Source of the DNA: Pseudomonas nitroreducens TX1
GTDB lineage: Bacteria; Pseudomonadota; Gammaproteobacteria; Pseudomonadales; Pseudomonadaceae
NCBI RefSeq assembly: GCF_000313755.1
Contig: NZ_AMZB01000117.1
Location: 1 to 64,000, forward strand
Length of the DNA stretch: 64,000 nt
Reading direction: 5' to 3'
The notes under the pieces were generated by a model. It was given only the letters and a program-made list of their open reading frames with translations. It did no database searches and was not told the origin of the DNA. Shown piece after piece: positions 53,208 through 61,484 of the stretch. The position numbers and the translations under genes are program-made. Position 1 is the stretch's first letter. The number at the start of each line of letters is the position of its first letter.

Positions 53208-53738
53208 ATGCTCAAGTGGATTGCGTTGGTGATGGTACTGGCTGTGGCGGTGGTCCTGGTGCTGGCGGCGAATCGCCCGGGCACCTTCCGGGTGGAGCGC
53301 ACCGCGCGCATCCAGGCGCCGCCTGAGAAGGTGCAGGGTTATATCGAAGACTTCCACCTGTGGGCGCAATGGTCGCCCTTCGAGAAGCTCGACCCGCAGA
53401 TGCAGCGCAATTTTTCCGGTACCGACAAGGGCCGAGGCGCGGTCTACGCCTGGGAAGGCAACGGCAAGGCCGGGGCAGGGCGGATGGAAATCCTCGAAAT
53501 CGATCCCGGTAGCCGCGTGACCATCGCGCTGGACTTCCGCAAACCGTTCACGGCCAGCAACACCGCCGAATTCACCCTGGTGCCGCGCGATGGCGGCACC
53601 GAGGTGACCTGGGCGATGTTCGGCCCGGTGCCCTTCGTGGCGAAGATCATGCACCTGTTCTTCGACGTGGACCGCATGGTCGGCAAGGACTTCGAGGCGG
53701 GCCTGGCCAACCTCAAGGCGCTCGCCGAAAAGGGCTGA
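53208..53738 (+). CDS. SRPBCC / polyketide cyclase-like protein with N-terminal membrane anchor
   Basis: A 176-residue protein with one N-terminal helix (WIALVMVLAVAVVLVLAA) followed by an SRPBCC (START-like) ligand-binding fold: VERTARIQAPPEKVQGYIEDF, WAQWSPFEKLDPQM, FTLVPRDGGTEVTWAMFG. Ligand unknown. ATG 53208 is 5 bases after AGGAGG. Lies 40 bp after the DGPF gene and 29 bp before the next. Confidence 0.87.
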   Translation: MLKWIALVMVLAVAVVLVLAANRPGTFRVERTARIQAPPEKVQGYIEDFHLWAQWSPFEKLDPQMQRNFSGTDKGRGAVYAWEGNGKAGAGRMEILEIDPGSRVTIALDFRKPFTASNTAEFTLVPRDGGTEVTWAMFGPVPFVAKIMHLFFDVDRMVGKDFEAGLANLKALAEKG

Positions 53739-53767
53739 TGCAACCTGTGACCCGAAGGAGGTGAGCC

Positions 53768-53920
53768 ATGTGCCCCCTGTGCGTTTCGACCCTGACGCTG
53801 GCGCTGACCAGCGTTCTTTCCGCCGGCGGCTTCAGTGCCTTCGCCGTCACCCGCCTGCGCGGCAAGCGCCGCGCCCGATCACACGAGCAACGGGAGCCTT
53901 CCCAGGAGCGTGCGCCATGA
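53768..53920 (+). CDS. 50-residue membrane micro-protein with MCPLC N-terminus
   Basis: Reads MCPLCVSTLTLALTSVLSAG, then GFSAFAVTRLRGKRRARSHE and a charged tail. A CxxC pair at the extreme N-terminus, one hydrophobic helix and a basic cytoplasmic tail. It has a near-perfect AAGGAGGTGA site, the best in this operon, and its stop overlaps the start of the DUF899 gene (ATGA), so it is very likely translated. The CxxC may bind metal or be redox-active. I recall similar short MCPxC proteins near DUF899 genes elsewhere, but cannot verify this. Confidence 0.75.
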   Translation: MCPLCVSTLTLALTSVLSAGGFSAFAVTRLRGKRRARSHEQREPSQERAP

Positions 53921-54702
53921 AACCGGCCAACCAACATTCTTCCTTCCCAGCGATGCCCCGGGTCGTTTCCCAGGCTGCCTGGCGACAAGCGCGCATTCGC
54001 CTGCTGGAGCAGGAAAAGGCTGCGACCCACGCCCGCGACGCGCTCAATGCCCAGCGCCGCGAGCTACCGGTGGTGCGCATCGACAAGGACTACCGCTTCG
54101 AGGGCCCGCACGGCCCGTTGCGCCTGCTCGACCTGTTCGAGGACCGGCCGCAGCTGATCGTCTACCACTTCATGTTCCACCGCGACACGGGGCTGGGTTG
54201 CGAGGGCTGCTCCTACCTGGTCGACAACCTCGGCCGGCTGGAGCACCTGCATGCGCGTGGCACTACCTTCGCCATGGTATCCCGCGCACCGCTGGAGGAG
54301 ATCGCACCGTTCCGCACCCGCATGGGCTGGCAGTTCCCCTGGTATTCGTCATTCGGCAGCGACTTCAATTACGACTTCCACGTCAGCGTCGATGAGGCCG
54401 TCGCCCCGGTGGAATACAACTATCGTGACAAGGCAGAGCTGGAACGTCTCGGCCAGGACTACCACGTGCGCGGCGAGCAGCCGGGCATGAGCGTGTTCCT
54501 GCGCGACGGCGATCAGGTCTACCACAGCTACTCGACCTACGGCCGGGGGCTTGAGGCGCCGCTGTTCACTTACCACCTGCTCGACCTCACCCCGCTGGGG
54601 CGCGGCGAAGGCTGGGGCGGCATGCCCGACTACCAGGGCAAGGGCATGAACTGGACGCGCTTCCACGACGAATACGACGACGCCCCGCAGCCGCGCAGTT
54701 GA
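53917..54702 (+). CDS. DUF899 family thioredoxin-like protein
   Basis: A 261-residue DUF899 protein: ELPVVRIDKDYRFEGPHG, LLDLFEDRPQLIVYHFMF, then GLGCEGCSYLVDNL with a CxxC in the thioredoxin-like position, TTFAMVSRAPLEEI and WYSSFGSDFNYDF. Likely redox or peroxiredoxin-like but uncharacterised. ATG 53917 overlaps the stop of the MCPLC micro-ORF. Common companion of ECF42 loci. Confidence 0.9.
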   Translation: MKPANQHSSFPAMPRVVSQAAWRQARIRLLEQEKAATHARDALNAQRRELPVVRIDKDYRFEGPHGPLRLLDLFEDRPQLIVYHFMFHRDTGLGCEGCSYLVDNLGRLEHLHARGTTFAMVSRAPLEEIAPFRTRMGWQFPWYSSFGSDFNYDFHVSVDEAVAPVEYNYRDKAELERLGQDYHVRGEQPGMSVFLRDGDQVYHSYSTYGRGLEAPLFTYHLLDLTPLGRGEGWGGMPDYQGKGMNWTRFHDEYDDAPQPRS

Positions 54703-54736
54703 TGCGGTTCCTGAACCTCGAACAGGAGCAAATCCC

Positions 54737-55174
54737 ATGACTGGCGACAAGAATGCGGACCACGGCGAGCTGCACGCCGTGCTGGAAAGCTGGCTGAACG
54801 CCGTGCGGGCCTCGGACGTCGAGGGCATCACCCGCCATTACACCCGCGACATCCTCGCCTTCGACGCGGTGAAGCAATTGCAGTTCAAGGGTATCGAGGC
54901 CTACGCCAGCCATTGGCGCGACTGTACGCAGATGTGCCGGGAGCCAACCTTCGACATCCACCAGATGAGCTTCGAATGCGGCGGCGACACCGCGTACGGG
55001 CACTACCTCGCCTACTGCGGCGGCACCGACGACAAGGGCCAGCACAACGCTTCCTGGGCACGCGTGTCGGTCGGCCTGCGCCGCGAGGCCGGGCGCTGGA
55101 AGATCGCCCACGAGCACTTCTCCATCCCCTTCGATCCGGCGACGGGGCAGCTGCTGTTCGATGCCAAGCCCTGA
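54737..55174 (+). CDS. SnoaL/ketosteroid-isomerase-like protein
   Basis: A 145-residue NTF2-like fold protein of the SgcJ/EcaC group: ELHAVLESWLNAVRASDVEG, DILAFDAVKQLQFKG, and WARVSVGLRREAGRWKIAHEH. Probable small-molecule-binding enzyme or accessory protein; substrate unknown. AGGAGC precedes the start; 34 bp after the DUF899 gene. Confidence 0.88.
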   Translation: MTGDKNADHGELHAVLESWLNAVRASDVEGITRHYTRDILAFDAVKQLQFKGIEAYASHWRDCTQMCREPTFDIHQMSFECGGDTAYGHYLAYCGGTDDKGQHNASWARVSVGLRREAGRWKIAHEHFSIPFDPATGQLLFDAKP

Positions 55175-55335
55175 CCACGACCGGGACCGGGTCTGGACCT
55201 CGCTCCTACGAAAGCCCCTTGCCCCAACGCAGCACCCCGCAATGATCGCCCGTCGCATCCGTCCGACCACCTCCCACCTTGGAGGAAATGCGTGCAGGAT
55301 AGGCAGACCTCACCCACGCCAAGGACCTTCGGCCC

Positions 55336-56589
55336 ATGCACGAGTACGCCGCCCAGCCCCTGCGCGATGTGATGGACGACGTCTACCGCCGTGAATCGCG
55401 CCGGGTACTGGCCACGCTGATCCGCCTGCTGGGGGATTTCAACCTGGCCGAGGAGGCCCTGCACGAAGCCTTCGTCGCCGCCGTGGACCAGTGGCGACGC
55501 GACGGCGTGCCGGCCAACCCTCGTGCCTGGCTGGTCTCCGCCGGGCGCTTCAAGGCCATCGACGGCCTGCGCCGGCGCTCGCGTTTCGACGCCTCGCTGA
55601 CGCAGATCGCCGCGCAACTGGAGATCGATGCGCAATCAGTGGAGGAGCAGGCCGACGAAAGCGTCGAGGACGACCGCTTGCGGCTGATCTTCACCTGCTG
55701 TCACCCGGCGCTGCCGGCGGACGCGCAGGTGCCGCTGACCCTGCGCGAGGTCTGCGACCTGAAGACTGAGGAAATCGCCCGGGCCTACCTCGCCACGCCC
55801 TCGACCATCGCCCAGCGCATCGTCCGCGCCAAGGCGAAGATCCGCGATGCGCGGATTCCCTACCAGGTACCGGAAGCCGCCGAGCTGCCGGAGCGCCTGG
55901 CCAGCGTGCTGCGGGTCATCTACCTGGTGTTCAACGAGGGCTATTCCGCCTCGGCGGGCGACTCGCTGACCCGCACCTATCTGTCCGCCGAGGCCATCCG
56001 CCTGGGCCGGCAATTGCTGGAGTTGCTGCCGGAGCCCGAAGTGATGGGCTTGCTGGCGTTGATGCTGCTGCACGAATCGCGGCGCGAGGCGCGCACCGCC
56101 GAGGACGGCGAACTGGTATTGCTGGAGGACCAGGACCGCTCACGCTGGAACCGACAGCTGATCGCCGAGGGACAGCAACTGATCAGCGCTGCGCTCGCAA
56201 CCCGACGAGTCGGCCCGTACACCCTGCAGGCGGCCATTTCCGCCGTGCACGCCGCCGCAGCCGACATGGCCAGCACCGACTGGGCGGAGATCGTCGGCCT
56301 CTATGACCTGCTGCTGGCGATGCAGCCCTCGCCGGTGATCGAGCTCAACCGCGCCGTGGCACTGGCCATGCGCGACGGACCGAAAGTCGGGCTGGCGCAG
56401 GTGGACGCCATCCTCGCCCGTGGCGATCTGCAGGACTACCACCTGGCGCATGCCGCCCGCGCGGACTTCTGCCGGCGGCTGGGGCGCCATGCGGATGCTC
56501 GCACGGCCTACGGGCGCGCGCTGCAGCTGGCGAAGCTGGAGCCGGAGCGGCGCTTTCTTGAGCAGCGGCTGCGCGAACTCCAGTGCTGA
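55336..56589 (+). CDS. ECF42-type RNA polymerase sigma factor with C-terminal extension
   Basis: A 417-residue sigma factor, more than twice the usual ECF length. Region 2 is [31 protein letters not shown] (two blocks, residues about 16-46) with [20 protein letters not shown]; region 4 is [22 protein letters not shown] with [17 protein letters not shown]. About 220 further residues ([58 protein letters not shown]) form the TPR-like domain characteristic of ECF42, which regulates activity without a classical anti-sigma factor. 160 bp after the SnoaL gene; no separate TGTCGA promoter seen there. Confidence 0.93.
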   Translation: MHEYAAQPLRDVMDDVYRRESRRVLATLIRLLGDFNLAEEALHEAFVAAVDQWRRDGVPANPRAWLVSAGRFKAIDGLRRRSRFDASLTQIAAQLEIDAQSVEEQADESVEDDRLRLIFTCCHPALPADAQVPLTLREVCDLKTEEIARAYLATPSTIAQRIVRAKAKIRDARIPYQVPEAAELPERLASVLRVIYLVFNEGYSASAGDSLTRTYLSAEAIRLGRQLLELLPEPEVMGLLALMLLHESRREARTAEDGELVLLEDQDRSRWNRQLIAEGQQLISAALATRRVGPYTLQAAISAVHAAAADMASTDWAEIVGLYDLLLAMQPSPVIELNRAVALAMRDGPKVGLAQVDAILARGDLQDYHLAHAARADFCRRLGRHADARTAYGRALQLAKLEPERRFLEQRLRELQC

Positions 56590-56641
56590 CCGGCATACCC
56601 ATCGATCAGTCGTTGCTGCCGGGCGGCGCGGCAGGTTCGCT

Positions 56642-57415
56642 CTACAGGCTGCTCACCAGGTGTCCGCCATCGACGGCGAGCACCGCGCCGGTCATGAAGG
56701 CGCCGGCGTCGCTGGCCAGCAGGAGGAAAGGACCTTCCAGCTCCTGCAACTGGCCCAGGCGGCGCATCGGCACCGTGTCGCGGATGTAGGCCTGGCCCTT
56801 GTCGCTGTCGAAGTAGGCGTCGTTCATTTCGGTCCGGAAGTAGCCCGGCGCGATGGCATTGACCCGCACGTTGAAGCGCGCCAGTTCCAGCGCCAGGGAT
56901 TTGCTCAGCTGCACCACACCGGCCTTGGCCGCGCAGTAGTGGCTGTAGCCGCCGCCCACTCGCAGGCCGAGGATCGAAGCGATATTGACGATGCTGCCAC
57001 CGCGCCCGGCCCTGGCCAGGCGTTGCGCCGCGCACTGGGCGACGCGCCAGACTCCGTCGAGGTTGGTGGAGAGCATGGCGCGCCAGTCTTCCTCGCTGAC
57101 CTCCAGCGCGCGCTGGCCGTTGCCGATGCCGGCGTTGTTGAGCACTACCTCGACCACGCCGAACTCTGCCTCGGCGCTGTCGAAGGCCGCTTCGACGCTG
57201 GCGCGGTCGGTCACATCCAGCGCCACGGCATGGGCTTCGCCGCCCTCGGCTTGAATGCTTTGGGCGAGCTGTGCCAGTCGTTCGGTGCGACGTGCCGCCA
57301 GGACTACCCGGGCGCCGGCACGGGCGGCTGCGCGCGCGAGATGCGCGCCGATGCCGCTGGAGGCGCCAGTGACCAGGACGGTCTTGCCGGCGAGGGAAAA
57401 TAGGTCGTTGCTCAT
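56642..57415 (-). CDS. SDR-family oxidoreductase
   Basis: A 257-residue short-chain dehydrogenase. Cofactor motif TGASSGIG (residues 16-23), AARRTERL suggesting NADP preference, LNNAGIG, catalytic Ser in NIASILG, Tyr and Lys in YSHYCAAKAG, and the C-terminal GAVLAVDGGHLV. Substrate unknown. Convergent with the sigma factor gene; start 57415 is the last in-frame ATG before the Rossmann fold. Confidence 0.93.
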   Translation of the reverse strand: MSNDLFSLAGKTVLVTGASSGIGAHLARAAARAGARVVLAARRTERLAQLAQSIQAEGGEAHAVALDVTDRASVEAAFDSAEAEFGVVEVVLNNAGIGNGQRALEVSEEDWRAMLSTNLDGVWRVAQCAAQRLARAGRGGSIVNIASILGLRVGGGYSHYCAAKAGVVQLSKSLALELARFNVRVNAIAPGYFRTEMNDAYFDSDKGQAYIRDTVPMRRLGQLQELEGPFLLLASDAGAFMTGAVLAVDGGHLVSSL

Positions 57416-57722
57416 GGCTGCACCTGTGTCGACGGAGCGAAATCGCTGACCGCCAAGGTTAGCCGGATGCACCCTCAAGGGCGTGCAGGGTGCGCCATTC
57501 GCCGCGCGAATGACGAGCCGGGCTTGGCCGATGTTCCGGGTGCGCTTGGCGATGGGCATCTCAGGCTCCACGCCATCCTACGCTGGTGCTCCGAAGTTAC
57601 CGGCGGAAGTCCACCGTAGGATGGCGTGGAGCGAAGCGACACCCATCGATAGCGGGGGGGGCAGGGGCAATCAAGAAAAAGCCCGGCACAAGTGCCGGGC
57701 TTTTCATGACGCGGGAAGCAAA
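57416..57722. repeat. Intergenic region with long imperfect inverted repeat (57550-57650)
   Basis: CTCCACGCCATCCTACG on the left and CGTAGGATGGCGTGGAG on the right, about 35 bases apart, flanked by GATGGG / CCCATC. This is a common dispersed Pseudomonas repeat. An eight-G run follows at about 57653, then the terminator at 57677. No gene seen. Confidence 0.8.
57677..57704 (-). terminator. Intrinsic terminator of the class I amidotransferase gene
   Basis: AAAAGCCCGGCAC / GTGCCGGGCTTTT perfect stem with a 2-nt loop, 19 bp after the stop. Confidence 0.93.
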
Positions 57723-58526
57723 TCAGGCGGCGAGTGCGCGGGCCTGCTTCTTCTTCACCTGGGCACGGCAAGCATCGCCGAACGCCTGGAAGATCTTCAC
57801 CGAATCGGGGTTCTTCGCGGCTTGCCATTCCGGGTGCCACTGCACCGCGAAGAGGAAGGGCGAAAGCGTCGGAGCGTGGATGGCCTCGACCAGGCCGTCC
57901 TCGGCGTGGGCGATGGCTTCAATGCCCTTGCCCAGGTTCTTCAGGCCCTGGCCATGCAGCGAGTTGACGCGAATCTCATCGCCCAGCAGCTGCTGCAGCC
58001 AGCTGCCCGAAACCGGACGAACGCCGTGGACCTGGCTGTACTGCACGTCGACCGGGTCTTCGGGGTTCTCGCGATGGTCATTGAAGCCGGGCTCGGCGTA
58101 GACCTTCTGGTAAATGTCGCCGCCCAGGGCCACGTTGATTTCCTGCATGCCGCGGCAGATACCGAAGATCGGCAGGCCACGCGCGATGGCGGCCTTGATC
58201 AGCGGGATGTCGAAGTTGTCGCGGTCCTTGTCCTGGCCCTTGCCGGGAGTTTCGTTCTCCTGGCCATACAGGGTCGGATCGATGTTGCTGCCGGCACCGG
58301 TCAGGTACACGCCGTCGGCCATGTCCAGGTATTGCTCGAGGTCTTCGATGCCGCAGCAGGTCGGTACCAGTACCGGCACGCAATCGGACTGTTCGACCAG
58401 GGGCACGATGTATTTGTGGGTCATGACCTGATAGTCGTGGCCTTTGCGCTCTTGGCTGCCCATGGACATCAGGACGACGGGTTTACGGAGAGTCTGTTTC
58501 TTGTTGCCAATGTTGCTGTTGGACAT
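57723..58526 (-). CDS. Gamma-glutamyl-gamma-aminobutyrate hydrolase-like class I amidotransferase (peptidase C26)
   Basis: A 267-residue C26 hydrolase of the PuuD group. The nucleophile is Cys124 in FGICRGMQEINVALGG; the catalytic histidine-glutamate is in FAVQWHPEW. YLTGAGSNIDPTLYG is the family block before it. PuuD-type enzymes release GABA from gamma-glutamyl-GABA in polyamine breakdown, but no polyamine genes are adjacent, so the substrate is uncertain. Confidence 0.9.
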   Translation of the reverse strand: MSNSNIGNKKQTLRKPVVLMSMGSQERKGHDYQVMTHKYIVPLVEQSDCVPVLVPTCCGIEDLEQYLDMADGVYLTGAGSNIDPTLYGQENETPGKGQDKDRDNFDIPLIKAAIARGLPIFGICRGMQEINVALGGDIYQKVYAEPGFNDHRENPEDPVDVQYSQVHGVRPVSGSWLQQLLGDEIRVNSLHGQGLKNLGKGIEAIAHAEDGLVEAIHAPTLSPFLFAVQWHPEWQAAKNPDSVKIFQAFGDACRAQVKKKQARALAA

Positions 58527-58922
58527 ATGTCACCTTTGGACGGGCTGCAGCCCATCGTTTTTGTGCAGGCGCGCAGCGGAAAGGCGCGCTACCTGAGGTT
58601 CCGAGCACTGCCGGGAGCGCACAGAAGGCGAAGTTTCCCGGTCGAAACCTGCCTACCAGCCTGCCAGAGCCGTTAAATATGTCAAACGAATTCGACGGCG
58701 AGCGTCAAAAATAATGGTCGAAATCCTGTCTTACAATTCATTTATCTTATTGTTTTTAAAGTGTTTTTATAAATTCCCCGACGTGATTAAAAGTCCATTA
58801 TTTAAAACGCCGGATCATAATGGTGAAAAATTCTGCACGCTTTTTCATGGCGGGTGTTCGGGATCGGCAACGACGGTGCAAGCGGCGCGCTCTGCCTCGC
58901 GGTTTTGCCTCGAACGGCACGC
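58527..58922. other. Intergenic region, strongly AT-rich between about 58690 and 58830
   Basis: 396 bp. The right half is unusually AT-rich for this genome (for example TTATTGTTTTTAAAGTGTTT around 58750). It must include the promoter of the C26 gene on the left; the diguanylate cyclase gene ends at the right edge. No gene seen; a short plus-strand frame at 58714-58968 lacks coding character. Confidence 0.6.
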
Positions 58923-60593
58923 TCAATGGCACTCGATACGGTTCCGGCCGTTCTGCTTGGCCCGGTAGAGCGCGCTGTCGCTGCGCGAAAGCGCGGCCTC
59001 GGCGGAGATGTCGTGGGCTTCCAGGGCGGCGATGCCGATGCTGATGCTCAGCGGGATGCGTTGTCCGTCCTGCATCAAGGGTTGCTCCAGCAATTGCTGC
59101 TGCAGCCGTTGCGCGAAAATCTTCGCGGCAGCGACATCGACGCCGCCCAGTACCACGGCAAACTCCTCGCCGCCCATGCGCCCGGCGAAATCCACGCGGC
59201 GGATGTCGCGGCCCAGGATGCAGGCGAAATGGCGCAGCGCCTCGTCGCCGACGGCGTGACCCCAGCGGTCGTTGATCGCCTTGAAGTGGTCGATGTCGCA
59301 CATCAGGATCGCTGCGTGGCGGTTGCTCGAGCGTTGCACGCGGCCGAGCTCCGCCTCGATCAGGCGCATGAAATGGCCGCGGTTGGGCAACTGGGTGAGG
59401 AAGTCGGTGGTGGCCAGTACCTGAAGCTCCGCCTCGATGCGCTTGCGTTCGGTGATGTCAGTGATGAAGCCGTGCCAGATCAGGCCGCCGTCCGGCAGGC
59501 GCTTGGGGTGCGCGTTGCCCTGGCGCCAGAGTGTGCCGCGGCCGGCGATCTGCACGCGGTATTCGTGCCGCCAGGGTTGCAGGTGGGCGGCGGAGGCTTC
59601 CAGCGAGGCGAGGCAGGCCGGAAGGTCATCGGGGTGGATCAGGTCGCGCAGGAGCACGGATCGGTGGCGCATCTGTTCGGCGGGCACGCCATAGATGTCC
59701 ATCACGCCTGCGCTGACATAGGGGAAGGTACCGGTGCCGTCGGGGAGGCGGCGGAACTGGAAGACCATGCCGGGGATTTCGTTGGTCAGGTCGGTGAGCA
59801 GTTCCACGCTTTCGCGCAGCTTCTCGGCCATGCCGCGCAGGGCGCTGATGTCGGTGGTAGTGCCGAGCATGCGCAGGGCATTGCCCGCGGCGTCGCGCTC
59901 GACCACTTTGCCGCGGCTGCACACCCAGAGGTAACGGCCGTCCTTGTGCCGCAGGCGGTGCTCGACCTCGTAGGCCTCGGTGCGGCCCTCGAAATGGTCG
60001 CGCATGGTGTTCTGCACATACTCGAGGTCTTCGGGATGCACGCGGGTGTAGGCGTCCTCGATGCAGCTGCCGATTTCGTCCTCGGTGTAGCCCAGCAGGG
60101 ACTTCCAGGCGGTGGAGTAGTGGATCTGCCCGGTGGGCACATGGCGGTCCCAGATGCCGGTGCCGCTGCCGTCCACCGCCAGGGCCATGCGCTGCTCGTC
60201 CTCCTTCTGCGGTACGCGGTCGCGGTCCAGCAGCGCTTCGCCCAGCTCCACTACGTCGGTCAACAGCCTTTGCTGGTCGTCGCTCAGTGCCTCGTCGCTG
60301 TCGCCGAGCAGCGCCAGTCGCGCCTGGGGAAAGCCTTGCGGGTCGCGCAGCACCCGGCTGGCCAGCAGGTTCAGCAGTCGGCCCTGATGGCTGAGCGGAC
60401 TGGCGGCGGCATCGAGGGCCAGCAGGGTGGCCAGGGAAAGGGCTGCCGCACCGTCTATGCCGAGCTGGCCGAGCAACTGGCCACGCATGTCGATGAGCAG
60501 GACGGCGCAGTCGCCGCCTGCATGCTGGGCGAGACGCAGCAGGCCGTCATATCGCCCGTGCTCCTTTACCGCAGGATTACTGGAAGTTCGCAT
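58923..60593 (-). CDS. PAS-PAS-GGDEF diguanylate cyclase
   Basis: A 556-residue cytoplasmic protein. The N-terminal ~125 residues are not recognised; then two PAS domains with PAC segments (IWDRHVPTGQIHYSTAWKSLLG ... HRLRHKDGRYLWVCSRG, split; and FQFRRLPDGTGTFPYVSAG ... WHGFITDITERKRIEAELQ, split), and GGDEF: TDFLTQLPNRGHFM, CDIDHFKAINDRWGHAVGDE, active site GGEEF at about residue 473, preceded by the I-site RRVD five residues upstream. So an active, product-inhibited c-di-GMP synthase is expected. Confidence 0.93.
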   Translation of the reverse strand: MRTSSNPAVKEHGRYDGLLRLAQHAGGDCAVLLIDMRGQLLGQLGIDGAAALSLATLLALDAAASPLSHQGRLLNLLASRVLRDPQGFPQARLALLGDSDEALSDDQQRLLTDVVELGEALLDRDRVPQKEDEQRMALAVDGSGTGIWDRHVPTGQIHYSTAWKSLLGYTEDEIGSCIEDAYTRVHPEDLEYVQNTMRDHFEGRTEAYEVEHRLRHKDGRYLWVCSRGKVVERDAAGNALRMLGTTTDISALRGMAEKLRESVELLTDLTNEIPGMVFQFRRLPDGTGTFPYVSAGVMDIYGVPAEQMRHRSVLLRDLIHPDDLPACLASLEASAAHLQPWRHEYRVQIAGRGTLWRQGNAHPKRLPDGGLIWHGFITDITERKRIEAELQVLATTDFLTQLPNRGHFMRLIEAELGRVQRSSNRHAAILMCDIDHFKAINDRWGHAVGDEALRHFACILGRDIRRVDFAGRMGGEEFAVVLGGVDVAAAKIFAQRLQQQLLEQPLMQDGQRIPLSISIGIAALEAHDISAEAALSRSDSALYRAKQNGRNRIECH

Positions 60594-60747
60594 CCGATAG
60601 CAGCTTCTTCAACGGAGGATGGGCTTGGGCATGGCGGGGCGCGGGGCGCTGCGGCATGCGGACGCAGATGGCCCTATGAGATCACGGCCTTCGGGGCGCC
60701 ACAATGTCCCTCCACGACATGGACGACGAGCGTGCAGAAGAAGGGCG

Positions 60748-60769
60748 GCGCCTGCGGTAGCGCAGGCGC
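60748..60769 (-). terminator. Hairpin downstream of the 114-residue gene
   Basis: GCGCCTGCG / CGCAGGCGC stem with GTAG loop, 8 bp after the stop codon. Minus-strand T-run is weak (CCTTCTTC), so activity is moderate at best. Confidence 0.6.
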
Positions 60770-60776
60770 GCAAGGG

Positions 60777-61121
60777 TCAGTTGATCAATTGGTCGATCAG
60801 CACGGCGTTGGTGTAGAACAGGCAGCCGTCGCTGGCGCGGTGTCCGACCAGATGGAACTGGCCGCGGTGCTCTGCGCCGCCCAGGTACACGCGGAACATG
60901 CAGTCCGCCAGTGGCCCGACGCTGTCGGGCATGTGCAGGTCGAGGGTAGCGAGGTCGGCGTCGACCATCATTTCCTCCTGGTGGTTTTCCTGCAGGTACA
61001 CCTCGGCCTGTTCCAGGTGCAGGCGGTCGTCGTCGGTGAGATAGAAGTGGATATCGGTCACCGGGATGGGTTGCTGATCCGCGGTGAGCTTGCACCAGCC
61101 TTCGAGTGTCAATGCGCTCAT
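60777..61121 (-). CDS. Conserved hypothetical protein, 114 residues
   Basis: A soluble acidic protein beginning MSALTLEGWCKLTADQQPIP with FYLTDDDRLHLEQAEVYLQE, MPDSVGPLADCMFRVYLGGAEHR and GCLFYTNAVLIDQLIN. No signal peptide, helix or recognised domain. A GGAGGA stretch lies just before the ATG. Function unknown; downstream of it a hairpin, upstream the porin terminator. Confidence 0.75.
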   Translation of the reverse strand: MSALTLEGWCKLTADQQPIPVTDIHFYLTDDDRLHLEQAEVYLQENHQEEMMVDADLATLDLHMPDSVGPLADCMFRVYLGGAEHRGQFHLVGHRASDGCLFYTNAVLIDQLIN

Positions 61122-61484
61122 GATGCTGTCCTCCTCCGTTCGCGGGCTGATACCGCGCCGTCAGAGTTTGGACCGCTTCGCTCCCCGGTTCGCTCACTCT
61201 TTGTTCAATTGGCCGATGCGGGACATAAAAAAAGCCGCTCCAGGGGAGCGGCTCGAAGGACGTCGAAGGAGCAATCACAATATCAACGTCAGGAGTTGTC
61301 TTCCGCAGGGAAATGCGGAAGCGGGAAGATGAGCTGATTCTAGAAAGTTGGCTCTTCGAAATAAACCGTTAATCCGGGAAGAGACTTTCTGCCGTGGCGT
61401 AATAATCTCTCGGGAACACGGGGCAAACATTCAGATAAATCCGAAAGTTGCCCCGAGTTATTGCCCGGCGAATATCCGCCTGGA
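61122..61484. other. Intergenic region with structured porin 3' UTR or small-RNA candidate
   Basis: 363 bp without a credible gene. On the minus strand it contains a hairpin CTTCCGCA-TTTCCC-TGCGGAAG (about 61299-61322) and ends in the intrinsic terminator at 61226-61253, about 230 nt after the porin stop. The left 100 bp should hold the promoter of the 114-residue gene. Confidence 0.45.
61226..61253 (-). terminator. Intrinsic terminator (porin transcript or small RNA)
   Basis: Minus-strand AGCCGCTCC / GGAGCGGCT stem with 3-nt loop followed by seven T. Confidence 0.9.

Noticed and set aside
58714-58968. 84-codon plus-strand frame in the AT-rich gap
   Set aside because: It runs from AT-rich DNA into the antisense of the diguanylate cyclase gene and has no ribosome site.
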